Shown here piece by piece: positions 25,115-37,373 of a DNA stretch of 64,000 nucleotides. The DNA comes from Primula veris. Taxonomy: Eukaryota; Streptophyta; Magnoliopsida; Ericales; Primulaceae. The stretch spans positions 1,557,501-1,621,500 of the forward strand of contig OY821741.1 in the NCBI GenBank assembly GCA_963682055.1. The letters run 5' to 3'. Below the pieces are notes generated by a model. The model saw only the letters and a program-made list of their open reading frames with translations, made no database searches and was not told the origin of the DNA. The position numbers and the translations under genes are program-made. Every line of letters begins with the position of its first letter. Within the stretch, counting starts at the first letter, position 1.

Positions 25115-27600
25115 TTGTCCCGCCACTACACCCTAGCCGACCTCTCTCTCTCTCTCTCTACAAAACAACTATCTCTTTCCCTCTCTACTGGTAATTTCTC
25201 CAAACCTTATTATTTAATCCAATTTTACGTATTGTGTTTCATTTGTTTATTTATATTGTGTGTGTTTTGTACTAGCTTTTTTTTTCATTGCTTTTTAGAT
25301 TTTTTGCTACGAAAAAGCATTGGGTCTTTGGTATGTTAGCTTTTATGGCTTTTAAAAAGCTTAATTTTGGTTATAAAACCAGGAAAAGAAAAAATGTATG
25401 TGTTTGGAACAAGTTTTTGATAGTACAACTATAGATTATGCTAAAAAAGGGAAATTGATGCGATGATACTTTGGCCATTTTGAATGAATTAGCAAAAAGC
25501 TAAAATCTAAAACTAAACACAAACATAATAAATCTAGCTTTTAAAAATTTGTTACGAAACGCACTAACCAGCTTTTTATAAACAAGCTTTTTTACAGTTG
25601 CTTTCTAAAAGCAGCCTTTTGACCAAAAAAGTTGATGCCAAACGGACCCATTATTGTACAAGCATATAGTTAAGGAGCTAGGGGAGAACTAGTAGGCTAA
25701 AATTATAGAAAGTTACCAAAATACCCCTAGCTACGTTAAAAGTTACTTTTATGAATGGTAATTTCAAGTTCCAGTCTTCATATATGGATAGAAACTTGAA
25801 GATTTAAATAGTATTAATTGGTTACTGCATGCATGGTCTATATAGGAATTTTAATTTGGGAGTTTTGCATTGTTAGTTACATTTTTTAGGTAATCTTATA
25901 TCTAGATTACCTTTATCTGTAATTGAATCAGTGGATAGGTGAATAAAGAGATGTAATTGAATCAGTGTTTGATGAAATTTCCGATACATAGTGTACATTT
26001 ATTTTTCTGCTTATAGCTACTGTGAGTTGTTAATGGATTAAAGTGGTATTTATTTTGTAAAATTTAGTACATGTAAACTTCTCAAAACAAATTTTAGTAT
26101 TTTTACAAGTGAAAATAGTTTGTTAGGTAATCTTCTAGTTATATTACCTTTATCCATAATTGAATCAGTGAATAGGTGAAATACAGAGATTTCTAAAACA
26201 ATTATTTTTACAAATGAAAATAGTTTGTGCAAAGTTTATCTACTGTATAAGTATTTAGGATGGAAGACTTGGGTGAAAGATGAGTTCCTAGATTGAGTTA
26301 GTTTAAGTCAAGCTAAAGTAGACTCAATCATGTATGTGAGATGTCTATTCTCATATTGTAGTTGAGTAGTTTTAGTCGAGCAAAAGTAGTCTGATGAGTT
26401 CAAGAATATGATTGCTGTATGAATTAGTAAGTTAATTTTTTTTTGTCACTTTTTTTTTATTTCCCGATAGTAATTATATATGTTGGTTCCAATGAAATTG
26501 TGCCCCCCCACCCCTCAATGAAAATCTCGTCAGTGACCCCATCACCCCATTTATTGATAAAAAAAAAAAATCTTTGACCATGTATATTGAAAAGAAAAAC
26601 GATTTTAGTATTTCAGCATCTCAATAATTACGAAAAGAAACAATTCAAGTTCCGCCACTGTAAGAAACCTTATGGTTTTATTTAGTGCCTTTGAATTTAG
26701 CTCCAGCAGCTGTTACTATTTAAGTTGCATCAGCAAAAAATATTTGTATTTTTTATTTCAGTCTGCATTTTTTTTCTTAGTTTTTGAAATATTTTGTTTT
26801 GGTATTATCCCATTTCAACACTATACTGTCGTGTCTGATCCTATGTGGGTTTTGGGTGAATATTTAATTTCCAGACTTTCAGTGGGTCAGAATTCAGTTT
26901 GGAGGTTATTGGATCGGGTCCTAACCGAAGATATAAAGTGTTACTTTTTTTTATACTTTTGCAAAGAATATGTCGATCAAAACTTGCAAGTTATTAGCAG
27001 TACTTATATCCATTTATATTACACCATTCACCATTTCAAATGTGGTTAGTCGCGGTACTATGATCCATTTATGGAAGTGGCTGAACTTAACGTAGATACT
27101 CTTTTCTTGTTATGCAGGGGCCAAAAGATTATAATCGGCGTATTCTTGGTAAAGTAACATGTAAAAAACCGATTTTATTTAAATATTCGAGGAGTGGTAG
27201 CCCATTTTAACATAATCTTTGTCTCTTCCCTGAATGTGGTCCAGTAGCTTTATATTTCCTTTTTTTCCTCATCCTTTGGTTTAATTTGGTAAAGTTTAGG
27301 GGAGAAGAGAATCTAAGGAATGTTTGAGTTTTAATAAGAATATTGACAAAGAATGTAATAATTGAACGGCAAACTGGTCGAGTGATTTTCTGCATTCTAT
27401 ATGTTCTGTTTTGACTGCCTATTTACTTGATTGTTTTCCTCCTTTTCTTTGTTTTTTCACTTGTGTTTTTATTCTTATAATGCAAAAAGTTGGATATACT
27501 GTGGGTCTTCTTTTCGTTTTCCTCTTGATATTATGACTGGCTTATATCTATGTCTTCTTTAACAGCATCTAAAGGAGATATCTTTTAAAAGGCATTTATA
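25115..27600 (+). promoter_or_regulatory. Probable 5' UTR of GARS, interrupted by a leader intron
   Basis: A CT-rich tract at 25140-25190 (typical of plant 5' UTRs) ends in a good donor, CTCTACTG/GTAATTTCTCC near 25190. A good acceptor, TTCTTTAACAG/CATC, lies at about 27565, 36 bp before the GARS ATG. This would make a 2.4-kb leader intron. There is no coding evidence inside it. Inference from splice signals only. Confidence 0.45.
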
Positions 27601-30600
27601 ATGGCTTGTGTTTCTTACAACTCTATTGGGATTACTGCGAAGCTGCTAGATAATCATCGTAGGCAGCCAATGAGAACACTTTCAAAGTGCTGCGTATTTG
27701 GCAATATACCCCAAGTTCTCAAAGCACAATGGTCACCCATTTCTAGTCCTAAAAACAATGTATTTCAGCCAGAAGAATGTTCTCGATTTAACAAATACCG
27801 TTCCTACTCCACCTTGTTCAGCATCCTCTCTTCGAGCAATTACACTGGTAAGAAAAAATTGACTGACTTGTTAATACAAAGATTGTTAAAACATAAAATT
27901 ATGTCACTTAATGGAGTTTATGTTTATTCAAACAAGTTTGGTAATGAAGTCTTTAGGGGTTGTTGAAAAGCCAAGTGTTTGAATAGTTGATTTCTGGGAA
28001 TGACTATTCTCTGGCATACAATTTTTCGATAAATGTTTCAACATGGCCATAGGAGTGTTTCTTTCGTGAGAAAAATCTTTTAGGCTGCGTTTGGTGCTAG
28101 ATATCTGTCTGATAAAGTTTGTTGGGAAAGTGATTTGTAACTGGAGCCATGATTTATAACGAAGAGGCTTTCTTTTCTCTACATATTCTCGTGAAAAATC
28201 CTTGCACTAAACGGAACCTTAGAGTGTTCTGGTAAACCGTTTTCTTCTTTTCTGTTGATTGAGTTTATTAGTCTTTTGGATGTTTTGATAAATGAATGAA
28301 CTTGAGCTATCTTAAACTTGTAAAAAAATCCTAGGTTCTCAAGAAACAGAACTATAAACATGGTATGTGATACTGGTGTCTTGGTACAATATGAATCTCC
28401 ATGTTAATTGAAAAAGTAAGATTATTGACGGAAGTTTGATTTAAATTTAAGTCTTTTCTTTAGTTTTGCCTTTGAAAAAGGTAATTAATTGAGTCGCTAA
28501 CAAAGGTTCAGAAGTTCTATGGAATCCGATTTTAAAAATAAAAAGTTGTAATTGGTAAATGGCCAACATGAAACTCTCCTAGGCAAAATACATCCTTTTT
28601 TGCTAAAACTTTATATGTATTGTTTCGTTAATGCTCACTTGCTTTGGCAGAAGAAAAGGTGGTCGTTTTGGTCATTGGGGGAGGGGGAAGGGAACATGCA
28701 CTCTGTCATGCCCTGAAAAGATCACCTTCTTGTGATACCGTTTTTTGCGCCCCAGGAAATGCTGGTATTGCGAGTTCAGCAGACGCAACTTGTATTTCGG
28801 ATCTTGACATTACCAATAGCTTAGCTGTGATTTCGTTCTGTGAAAAGACGGGTGTAGGTTTAGTTGTGATTGGACCAGAAGCTCCACTTGTCGCAGGTCT
28901 TGCAAACGATCTTGTCAAGGCTGGGATTCCTGCTTTTGGCCCTTCGTCACAGGCTGCAGCTTTGGAAGGCTCAAAGAATTTTATGAAGAATTTGTGCGAC
29001 AAATATGGAATTCCCACTGCCAAGGTTTGCCCTTTATCTATAATAACTTTATGTGAATGCTATGGAACTTAGCTGCAGTCCTGGAAGCAGCGTGTAGCTG
29101 ATTCCTTAATCATCATTATCTACTAGATTTGTTGCAATTTGATCTGAGTAATATACATTAAAACTGCATATGCTATTATATCACCCAACCGGGCCAAGTA
29201 AATTCCATTAAAATCTTTACACTATCACTGCCTTAAAAGTAAGTACAGACTTATAGAAACAAATTTCCCTTTAGTCTGGACTAGCTACGTATTGTTACAC
29301 AAAAACCTATTTTTGAGTTGAAAGATCCATGTCGAGGGTTCAGTTTTCATAGTACAAGATTTTTTTCTTCTCAAATTCTGACTAAAACTTTATTGCTCGA
29401 ATGAATCGATTGTACTTTCTGAACACCAATTAATTTTTACGTTTTTAAATCCCCTGCTTATATAGATAGATAGATATTCATTTATATAGAAAAATCGAGA
29501 AATGAAATGAAAGGAAGTGTCAAGTTTCATTGTCCATCATATTGAATAGAGAGGATAAGGGCTGAAATTTGAAGTTATGGAGTATTATTATGCAGTGGAT
29601 CCACTTAAGGTAATTGTAATCAAGTAAATAGATAAGCGACTTGTGTAAGGAAGTGGCCTTATGCTGCTTCCTTGTTTGCAGCTAAAATCTTCTCTTCGCT
29701 TCCATGTATATTTTTCTTTTGATAGTACTATAGTTACAAATCCGGATTCATGCGTGTAGGGAAAGTAGGCATGTACCTACATCTTTAAAATTCTAAACTA
29801 ACCTAGAACTCAAGCTACAAATATTGGATGCAACAAGGCATCGTGGGTCGCAAGTTTTGAGCGTATTAGGTTGTAATTAGGTTTTTGGTAGTTTGATTGT
29901 ATCAGCATTTTTAAAATCTTTAGGGTTTACCTTATTTATGATTATCATTTTATTTTATATTTTTCTAATTATATTTTAATTTATCTATCTTCAGATTTTC
30001 ATGGGTTATTATTGAAAATTTGAATTTATTTAACAAATGGTAGCTCAACTTGATCGTAGCAATGTAGATCCGTTTTTGGTAAATGAACAGCAAGAAATGT
30101 AGCAATTTATGATTCTTTTATGTATTTTGTTTAATATTATCTGTTCTGTTGTCTGACAAAGCTTAAAGATTAGTTTTTTTGGCAAATTTGTTTGGTTGTA
30201 GTAAACTTAATATAGTGCTTGGGTAAGTTTTACTCCTATTAGATAACTTCCGTTGTGTTTACAATGGGGGAAATTTTTCTTATGATGGCCTTCAGCCTCC
30301 AAAACGTATAATTAACCCTGCTTATTGATTCTCATAAAATGATCAAACAGTTTAACAGAATTGGAGCCTTACAGTAACCTCTACATCTTTTCTACGACAA
30401 GCAGGGATACATTTAGCCTTATTAGTGAAAGTGCTTTATAAATTTTGCTTTATTTAGTTCATTGTTTTGAGATTTAGTCCTCAAATTTATAGATACTGTG
30501 GGTCGTGTAATATCAGGTGACACTTGATACGATTAAAATCTTTGTTTTTTGAATAAAAGTATTGAGAATGACAATACCAGCATGGAAGTATCACTATGGT

Positions 30601-32368
30601 GTTACAGCTGAAAGCATAAGTTGAATTTCATCGAAGTTTGCAACTTTCTTGCTTATTTATTAATCTTGCATACATGCATTTTACCTCTTATCTGAAAACA
30701 TAAGTTGAATTTCATCTAAGTTTGCAACTTCTTTTACTTCTTTATTAATTTTGTAATCGCACATAACATTTCTTACCAATGCATATGGTATTGATTTGGT
30801 GCAGTACCAAACTTTTACAGACCCAACAGCTGCAAAGGAGTACATTAAAGAGCAAGGATCACCTATTGTAATCAAAGCAGATGGATTAGCAGCTGGAAAA
30901 GGAGTAGTTGTTGCCATGTCACTAGACGAGGCTTACGAAGCTATCGACTCGATGCTTGTCAAAGGAGATTTTGGGTCGGCTGGTTGTCGTGTCATTGTAG
31001 AGGAGTTTCTAGAAGGAGAAGAGGCTTCATTTTTCGCCCTAGTCGATGGGGAGAATACTATACCCTTAGAATCTGCTCAAGACCATAAAAGGGTTGGTGA
31101 TGTGGGTTCCAATACTGGTGGGATGGGAGCTTACTCTCCGGCCCCTATTTTAACAAAAGAACTCGAGTCTTTGGTTATGGACTCTATAATCAATCCAACG
31201 GTGAAAGTAATGGCCCTAGAAGGGTATAAATTTGTTGGGGTTCTATACGCTGGGCTCATGATTGAGAAGAAGTCCGGTTTACCTAAGTTAATAGAGTACA
31301 ATGTTCGGTTTGGAGATCCAGAATGTCAGGTCTGTAATCTTCAACTGTGCAACCTCTAAATAAACTAAAAGATAATTTTAGTTTGTAGACTTCTAGTGGT
31401 ACCCATTCATAATTTTGTATATTGATGTCTATTTTTTGTGCTATTGAGTGGGTTACCACTTCAAGCCGGATTGCTTTTTTATGAAACTCTCGTTTCTTAA
31501 CAAGTGAAGGGTGTATTGAAGCCATAGTGTCACTTTTAGAATTTTTCATTTTATCAACTCACAATGAAAAAGAAGCAATTAGTTTTTATTCAAATTGGGA
31601 CTTCGTTTTGTTCCTACATTCTTTTCCATCATCTTCCATCCTGCGCCTAAGTAGTTGAAGGGACCAAGTTTGTGTACAGTACTTCATTGTGGAACTTCCA
31701 GAGCCACATAACGACCCTTATGTAAATACAAGCTATCTATATAGAACAATTTTATTAAGGTTTAAGGTTAATAGAAAAAAAATAGTTACTAACACAAGCT
31801 TAGTAAACAGCGATGTGTCGGTTTCATGACTGAACTAGAATCTATGTAATAGCTGTTGCATCATTGTTTGTGCTTCCTGTTGTTAAATAATACTTCAAAA
31901 GGTAGCGCACCATTTTATAGTTTTAAACGTTCAACTACCCTTGTTAAACAACAGTATAGTGAAAGTACCTTGCCTTTTCTGATATCATATATCATATTTT
32001 TTCAGGTGCTGATGGTACGTCTGGAATCTGATCTGGCTCAAGTTTTACTCGCAGCTTGCAAAGGGGAACTTAAAGGTGTGACCTTGAATTGGTCACCTGG
32101 ATCTGCCATGGTGGTAGTCATGGCAAGTAAGGGCTACCCTGGGAGCTATGACAAGGGCACTGTGATAAAGGATCTCGAAAAAGCCGAGCAAGTTGGGTCA
32201 TCTGTCAAGGTTTTTCATGCGGGAACTGCACTCGACTCTGATGGGAATTTTGTGGCCACAGGTGGACGAGTTTTAGGAGTAACCGCGAAAGGAAGAGACC
32301 TTCAAGAGGCTAGGGATAAAGCTTATGAGGCTGTGGAGGAGATTAATTGGGAAGGAGGGTTCTATTGA
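27601..32368 (+). CDS. PUR2: Phosphoribosylamine-glycine ligase (GAR synthetase), chloroplast type, truncated C-terminus
   Basis: Second step of purine synthesis: ATP-dependent joining of glycine to 5-phosphoribosylamine. Exons 27601-27847, 28651-29024, 30805-31329 and 32006-32368, all with GT-AG borders and matching phases, give 502 residues. Residues 1-82 look like a plastid transit peptide (Ser, Arg and Asn rich, few acids). The N domain starts at about 85 with [11 protein letters not shown] (92-97 GGGGRE). The ATP-grasp region has [11 protein letters not shown] (about 230), [18 protein letters not shown] and [12 protein letters not shown]. Two oddities: the loop normally reading GDxDTGPNTGGMG is two residues shorter ([11 protein letters not shown]), and a TGA at 32366-32368 follows GGFY, where family members continue RxDIGWR. 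Fourteen codons including RDIGWR remain open after it, to TAA at 32402. Either a weakened allele, a decaying paralogue, or a sequence error. Confidence 0.9.
27848..28650 (+). other. GARS intron 1
   Basis: Bounded by GTAAGA and GCTTTGGCAG. It separates the transit peptide exon from the enzyme, a common arrangement for plastid proteins. No other feature seen. Confidence 0.85.
29025..30804 (+). other. GARS intron 2
   Basis: 1.78 kb, GTTTGC to TTGGTGCAG. Near its end a roughly 55-bp phrase (CATAAGTTGAATTTCATC and following) is duplicated, at about 30616 and 30699. No gene inside. Confidence 0.8.
31330..32005 (+). other. GARS intron 3
   Basis: GTCTGT to TTTTTTCAG, 676 bp. Short open frames in it are not supported as coding. 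Confidence 0.85.
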
Positions 32369-32404
32369 AGAGATATTGGTTGGCGGCCACTTCCCCAAAA
32401 GTAA

Positions 32405-34979
32405 ATTACTTGTGAGTTGTTAACGTTTCCGTATTAATTTCTGCAGAAGGTAGCCATCATTGATTCATGACAAATGAAAACTCTCGGTAGAAGTTTCTGC
32501 AAATGGGATAAATCCAGGACCAAATTTGGGAAAATGAAAATTGAACCATTGTGATCGAGAGTTTTCCAGGTCCAAAAGAAACAAGAAAGTGGTTGGACTA
32601 TACAAAAATGTCATTTATACTTGTCTACAGTGGATGTCTTTTGGCGATTTTTTGAAACGATTTTGTTGTGTTGAGATATTTATGAGAATGCTACCAAGAA
32701 ATATATGAAGATTGTATTCCTACTTGGGGTCTTTGAGATCTAGTTTACCTGAAATGCAGTTTTTCTCTCTTTGGTTCGGTATCTAATCAATCATTGTCAT
32801 GCTTAAGTTAGTTTAGTTAATGCTAGTATTGTTTATACAGTTTGTTGTGCTGTGGAGGCTATTTATCTCTGTCACAATGTGCAGTAGGCATTGCAGATTA
32901 ATATCTTTCACTTACAATGGTACTTATAATTGCTGGGGGGGAAAACAAATGCCAAAATTACATGATACTCTTTCATTTCAATAAACAGGAGTTATGACTG
33001 GCTAAAATCTTCAGTTCTTCAGAATGCTAAATGATGTTGTTCTAGTTTTATTGTTCTTTTATACTCCGATTTGTTTATAAGCTAAGGCTAAAACAAGAAA
33101 TTTCAACAGTCACCAGTTAGTTTAGCAAAATATAAAGATAAACACAAGAATAGTTCCAGAACTCTGAAATACCCTTAACATGAACGTATCAGACAAATTC
33201 AATCTATAGAAATTGCTCTCAGGATTCTCGTAACTTTAGCTACAGAATCATAGTATTCTTTTCATGATTTAAATATAGAACTTCTAAATCAATATGAGTC
33301 GGTGTTGTGAAAAAAACCGTGAAACCGGATTGGACTGCAAGATTCTTAACTGAATTGGCCTGGAAAGAGTTACATGCCTTTGTTTGTTGTTGCACCCCTT
33401 ATGCTTCCTAAAGCACCTGCGACACCATATAACTGAGATTAAATAGCTGATAAAAATCCAGATAGTAAATAAACAGGTCTTTGATATCCCCTTTCCTAAT
33501 TAATAACCGACTTACTTTGACTATTTTTGACAACTTGAGTTTATTGAAAAATATTTGTATAACTACTAATTAAACGGTAAAACTGTAAAAGGCCAAGTGA
33601 TCTTGGTATGTATCCGCGGATACTTTATTGATTTGTCCAATAGAGTTTGATATTCGCTCCTTTTTAGTTGCAACTTGTTTCAACTATGAGATTCAAGTTT
33701 GGAGAAGCCTGGTAAGTTTTAGTCCAGAAAATAGGAAAAGGAAAAACTCAAGATAATTAATTGCTCCATGTGCTAGAATTTGACAGAAACCATGTAACTA
33801 AAGAAGTATTCTCTCGTTAGATTTAGAAATATAGAGCCAATGGGAGCAAGCAAGTATTCCCTCCATGTGCTATAAATAGTGAGGGATGGAGCGAGGAGGT
33901 AGACGGAGCTATATAAGAAACTCAATAGATTAAACAAATTAGACAGAATTAAGTAGGATTAGACGCTAGACCAAATATTCTTGCAAAGAAACAGCCTATG
34001 CCATTTTAGAACATTGCTTATGAGTAAATGCTTGAGCCTAAGACCAGGTGTTCTATTACAATTCTAAAGTAAATGGAGTAATTTTACACAAAAACTTTAA
34101 TTTCTCACATTTTTTTGTGAGAAACGATGGTACAAACTTGTATGAACACCGCAAAATATTGTAGCCGACTACCTTATAGTGGAGTGAAAAAGATGTTCGT
34201 CTATTTTTACACAAAATACTACTAGTTGAGAGTCTTTAGCTTTAATATATACCTTCGTTAAGACGCACACCTATAAATGATCTTGAAAAGTTTGATTAAG
34301 GGATGGTGACAATGGTCCAGTCTATTAATAAAACATTTGCTGCTTTTATTTCACATGCTTAGGCATTTTAAATTTGTCCAATAAATATCTGTGTAATCCT
34401 TTAGAAATGTAATAATTGGATTTGTAAGAGCATTCACAACCGATTTTGTATAAAAACTATCTATTTTACATTATCAAAATTCCTATTTTCATTTTACATA
34501 TTATCTATATTATATTTTTTTTATAGCAGTTTATCTAAAATACGGATATCTATTTTACAGTTTTCTCTCCAACATATTTTCTAAGATACATAATATCTAA
34601 ATAATTAAAAAGAATACTTAATTGATAAGTATAAAAAAAATACACCAACAAATTATTTTAATTAAAAGTTTTTAATTATCAGATTTAACATATGTTAAAT
34701 GTAATCCACTTATTAAATGTAAAAACTAATTATGAAAAGATCAATTAAATTTTGTTCAAAATTTCAATGTTTGAGAACATTATGAAAAGTTTCATTTGAG
34801 CATTTATGTCGCGTTTTTAATATGAGGGATATAAAAAGTGCACCCAAAAAATGGAACACTCGATCTCAGTAATTTAAAAAATAGTACTAGTACAATTCAA
34901 ATGAAATTAGTTTAAATGGTGAAAATAAACCACTAGCTGATGAAATAAATTCAAATTTACGTTTGTTTAATTTTAAAAT
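32405..34979. other. GARS 3' flank and intergenic DNA
   Basis: The probable GARS 3' UTR occupies the first several hundred bases; an AATAAA lies near 32980. Around 34425-34620 is an AT-rich stretch opening AGAGCATTCACAACC, resembling common plant MITE ends (GAGCATCCACAATGG type); only one end was found. No gene. Confidence 0.5.
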
Positions 34980-35483
34980 TGGCAGTTGTTGAGTATATTA
35001 GCCACTTGTTTGCAGCTGTTCGCCCAATTTTCAGGATAAGCTAAAAAGCTGTAATTTGAAATTCTACAGAAACGATCGATCGTTTCTGAAAAACGATCGG
35101 TCGTTTTTCATCTGTACTCACTGGAAGAATTTCTACCTAAAACGATCGGTCGTTTTAGGCTAGCGATCGGTCGTTTTTGTTCTGTGCTCACTGGAAGAAA
35201 TAAGACCTAAAACGATCGGTCGTTTATGTTATGATCGGTCGTTTTTATGCTGTACTCTCTGGAAGAATTTCTAGGTTATCTCGACAAAGTTCGAAAGCTC
35301 ATAACTTGTTTGTTTTAAGCCCGATTGAGGTTCCGCTTGAACAGTTGGCTTCGTATTTACATAATCTATCATTTTGAACCTTTAACATGCTAGATAAATG
35401 ATTAGTACGCAAAACGAGCTTTTATCATGTTTTACAAATTTTGTTATCATTAAAATAATCGATTAGAAGAACATCGTTCAACA
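34980..35483 (-). repeat. Truncated 3' LTR of the Sirevirus-like element
   Basis: Begins (minus strand) TGTTGAACGATG directly after the purine tract and matches 42524-43027 closely and without gaps. The match stops at the TGGCAG end (34980), where the 5' LTR continues for 694 bp more. Contains about seven copies of the near-palindrome AACGATCGGTCGTTT. Confidence 0.85.
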
Positions 35484-35497
35484 ATCTCTCCCTTTTT
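35484..35497 (-). other. Polypurine tract of the Sirevirus-like element
   Basis: AAAAAGGGAGAGAT on the minus strand directly abuts the TGTTGA start of the 3' LTR, the position needed to prime second-strand synthesis. A second purine run, CAAAGGGGGAGAAAT, lies near 36000. Confidence 0.75.
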
Positions 35498-36035
35498 GAT
35501 GATGACAAAATATTGACTTTAACATACTATAAGCTCTTTTTGCTTAAACAAGTATTACCGAGATGTGTAGGTGACGTTTTACTTGGATAAAAAGTTTTTA
35601 GAGAAAAACAAGTAAATGTCACAACATCCGATTTAAAACGAAGTTAAACAAAGCTAAACGATTAAGTATAACGAATGATCACATGCAAGCGAAAAATTGG
35701 CCATAGTTTTGCCTAAAAATGGTCAATCGCCACAAATGAAAAATAATACAAATAACCCAACCAACTAGCAATTTATGCGCACCAATTTCAATAACATTAA
35801 CTAAGATAAAAACGCATATTATAAATGCACATTCTCACAACGTCATAGATTATAACAAGCATGATAAATAGCAACATAAAAACGATTCATATCATAAAAG
35901 CAATGTGTTTGCTACTTATTACATCAAAAACAACGTCGTTCGAAAGAAATGAAAATGCATAAAAGAAATACAACGCAAAAACAGAAGAGTGGTATTTCTC
36001 CCCCTTTGACATCATCAAAAACAAAAAATATCCGC
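35498..36035 (-). other. Untranslated region between the third ORF and the 3' LTR
   Basis: AT-rich, no domain-bearing frame. Its ORF-proximal end has the phrase GATGATGTCAAAGGGGGAG, which recalls a segment found near the 3' end of Sireviruses. Confidence 0.5.
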
Positions 36036-37373
36036 CTAGTCGCGGTGGGAGGTTGCGTCGTCCTCTTCGTCTTCGTCATCGTTGTGGGGCCCGGCAAGGT
36101 CGGGAAAATAGCCGTGGAATTGCGCCCTTTGCTCGGCGCTTTCGCGATCAAGTTGGTCGAGCTTGTCTTGACCCAGTTTCAAGAATCGAAACATGCGACG
36201 GGTCATTTGCGCATTCCGATACTGGTTGATGTAGAGATCATCGTAGAACTTGTCGGAACGCGGGACACGAGAAGAAGATCCCACTTGAGCTTTTCCTCGA
36301 CGTCGAGAGGGACGAGAGGAGGTAGGGATATCGGTGGGGGGAAGGGACTCGGAGGAAATAGGCACATCCTCACGAGCGGCTTGCGGTGTGGCCTTAGGGT
36401 CGACATACTCTTCCTCTTCGGGGGTAAGAGGAGCATAGTCGGGGCCGGACACCCGTTTACCGAACCAAGTGATGGTCTTGTCGGTAGTGTTGAATTTAAT
36501 GGACATTTGGGCAAGATAGGAGGTGTCCCAAATGTGTTTGTCTTTGTTCTTGAAGAGCGTTCCACCGGGAACGAGATTGATGTCCTTTAAGATAGCCGAA
36601 ATCAAGGCACCGTAAGGTAGCCCATTCTTAGATTTCGTTTTGAGGGAGTCCATCTTAAAGAAGATGAGTGTCGCGAAGTCAATTTTGACTCGGCGATGGA
36701 TGCACCCGAGAAGGAAGATGTACTCATTGGTAACATCCGTGAAGTTTGAGGTATGAGGGAGGACAATATGGGAGAGTATATGATAGGCTAATTTGTTTCG
36801 GAAGAGAAGGCCGTGGGCTTTGTTGGAGCGATTATTATGGGCGGGATGAAATAGCTCGTCTTTGAGATCGTTAAAATGATCGATCTCGAGCATATCGCAA
36901 AGTTCATCACTTTGCTCATACACCCCGTCGTTATCGAGGTGTAGAAGATTTCGTAAACGGTTTATACCGTAAACGAAGGGTTGGCCATTAAATGATGAAC
37001 GCAAGCGGAGTGCGTCATCATGACCCCTATCAAGAACTAGGTTATGGTAAAATTCATATACGTTTTCGGTGAAGAAAGGCTCTTTTAGAGTAAGAATAAC
37101 GTTGAGTTTTTGGAAGTTTAAATCTTGCATGATAGTGGGAAAACGTTCAAGGAATAGAGGCATGTCTAAGGTAAAGTTAGACAAAATACCTCGTTTAGCC
37201 ATCGTAGGTGGATAGAGAGGAGGAAGAGAGCCGGAAGAGGCACCGGGGCCCGATGGTGGAGCGGTGGAGGAGCCGGTTCGGCGACCGCGAGGAACACGGG
37301 GGCGGCTCGGGGACGGAGGCACGGAGGCGTCCTCATGTTCATCAACGAGTGAGGTTTTCTTAGTACGAACCAT
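36036..37373 (-). CDS. Extra (third) ORF of the Sirevirus-like element; plant transposon protein-like
   Basis: An intact 445-codon frame in sense orientation between pol and the 3' LTR, the place where some Sireviruses carry an env-like gene. It opens with a Pro/Arg/Ser-rich stretch (MVRTKKTSLVDEHEDASVPP), has a folded middle (about 60-330: MAKRGILSNFTLDMPLFLER, INRLRNLLHLDNDGVYEQSD, LFRNKLAYHILSHIVLPHT) and an acidic, Ser/Pro-rich tail with a likely helix (about 380-420). The middle resembles the putative plant transposon protein domain found in many plant TE ORFs, from memory of the family. I see no signal peptide or membrane segment, so an envelope role is unsupported. Its intact frame beside a broken pol suggests the insertion is young or the ORF is under constraint. 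Confidence 0.75.
   Translation of the reverse strand: MVRTKKTSLVDEHEDASVPPSPSRPRVPRGRRTGSSTAPPSGPGASSGSLPPLYPPTMAKRGILSNFTLDMPLFLERFPTIMQDLNFQKLNVILTLKEPFFTENVYEFYHNLVLDRGHDDALRLRSSFNGQPFVYGINRLRNLLHLDNDGVYEQSDELCDMLEIDHFNDLKDELFHPAHNNRSNKAHGLLFRNKLAYHILSHIVLPHTSNFTDVTNEYIFLLGCIHRRVKIDFATLIFFKMDSLKTKSKNGLPYGALISAILKDINLVPGGTLFKNKDKHIWDTSYLAQMSIKFNTTDKTITWFGKRVSGPDYAPLTPEEEEYVDPKATPQAAREDVPISSESLPPTDIPTSSRPSRRRGKAQVGSSSRVPRSDKFYDDLYINQYRNAQMTRRMFRFLKLGQDKLDQLDRESAEQRAQFHGYFPDLAGPHNDDEDEEDDATSHRD

Noticed and set aside
35949..36590. 213-codon plus-strand frame opposite the third ORF
   Set aside because: Antisense shadow of the 36036-37373 gene, whose composition and placement are coherent.
36036..37373. 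Envelope-like protein
   Set aside because: Position fits, but no signal peptide, membrane segment or coiled fusion region is visible.
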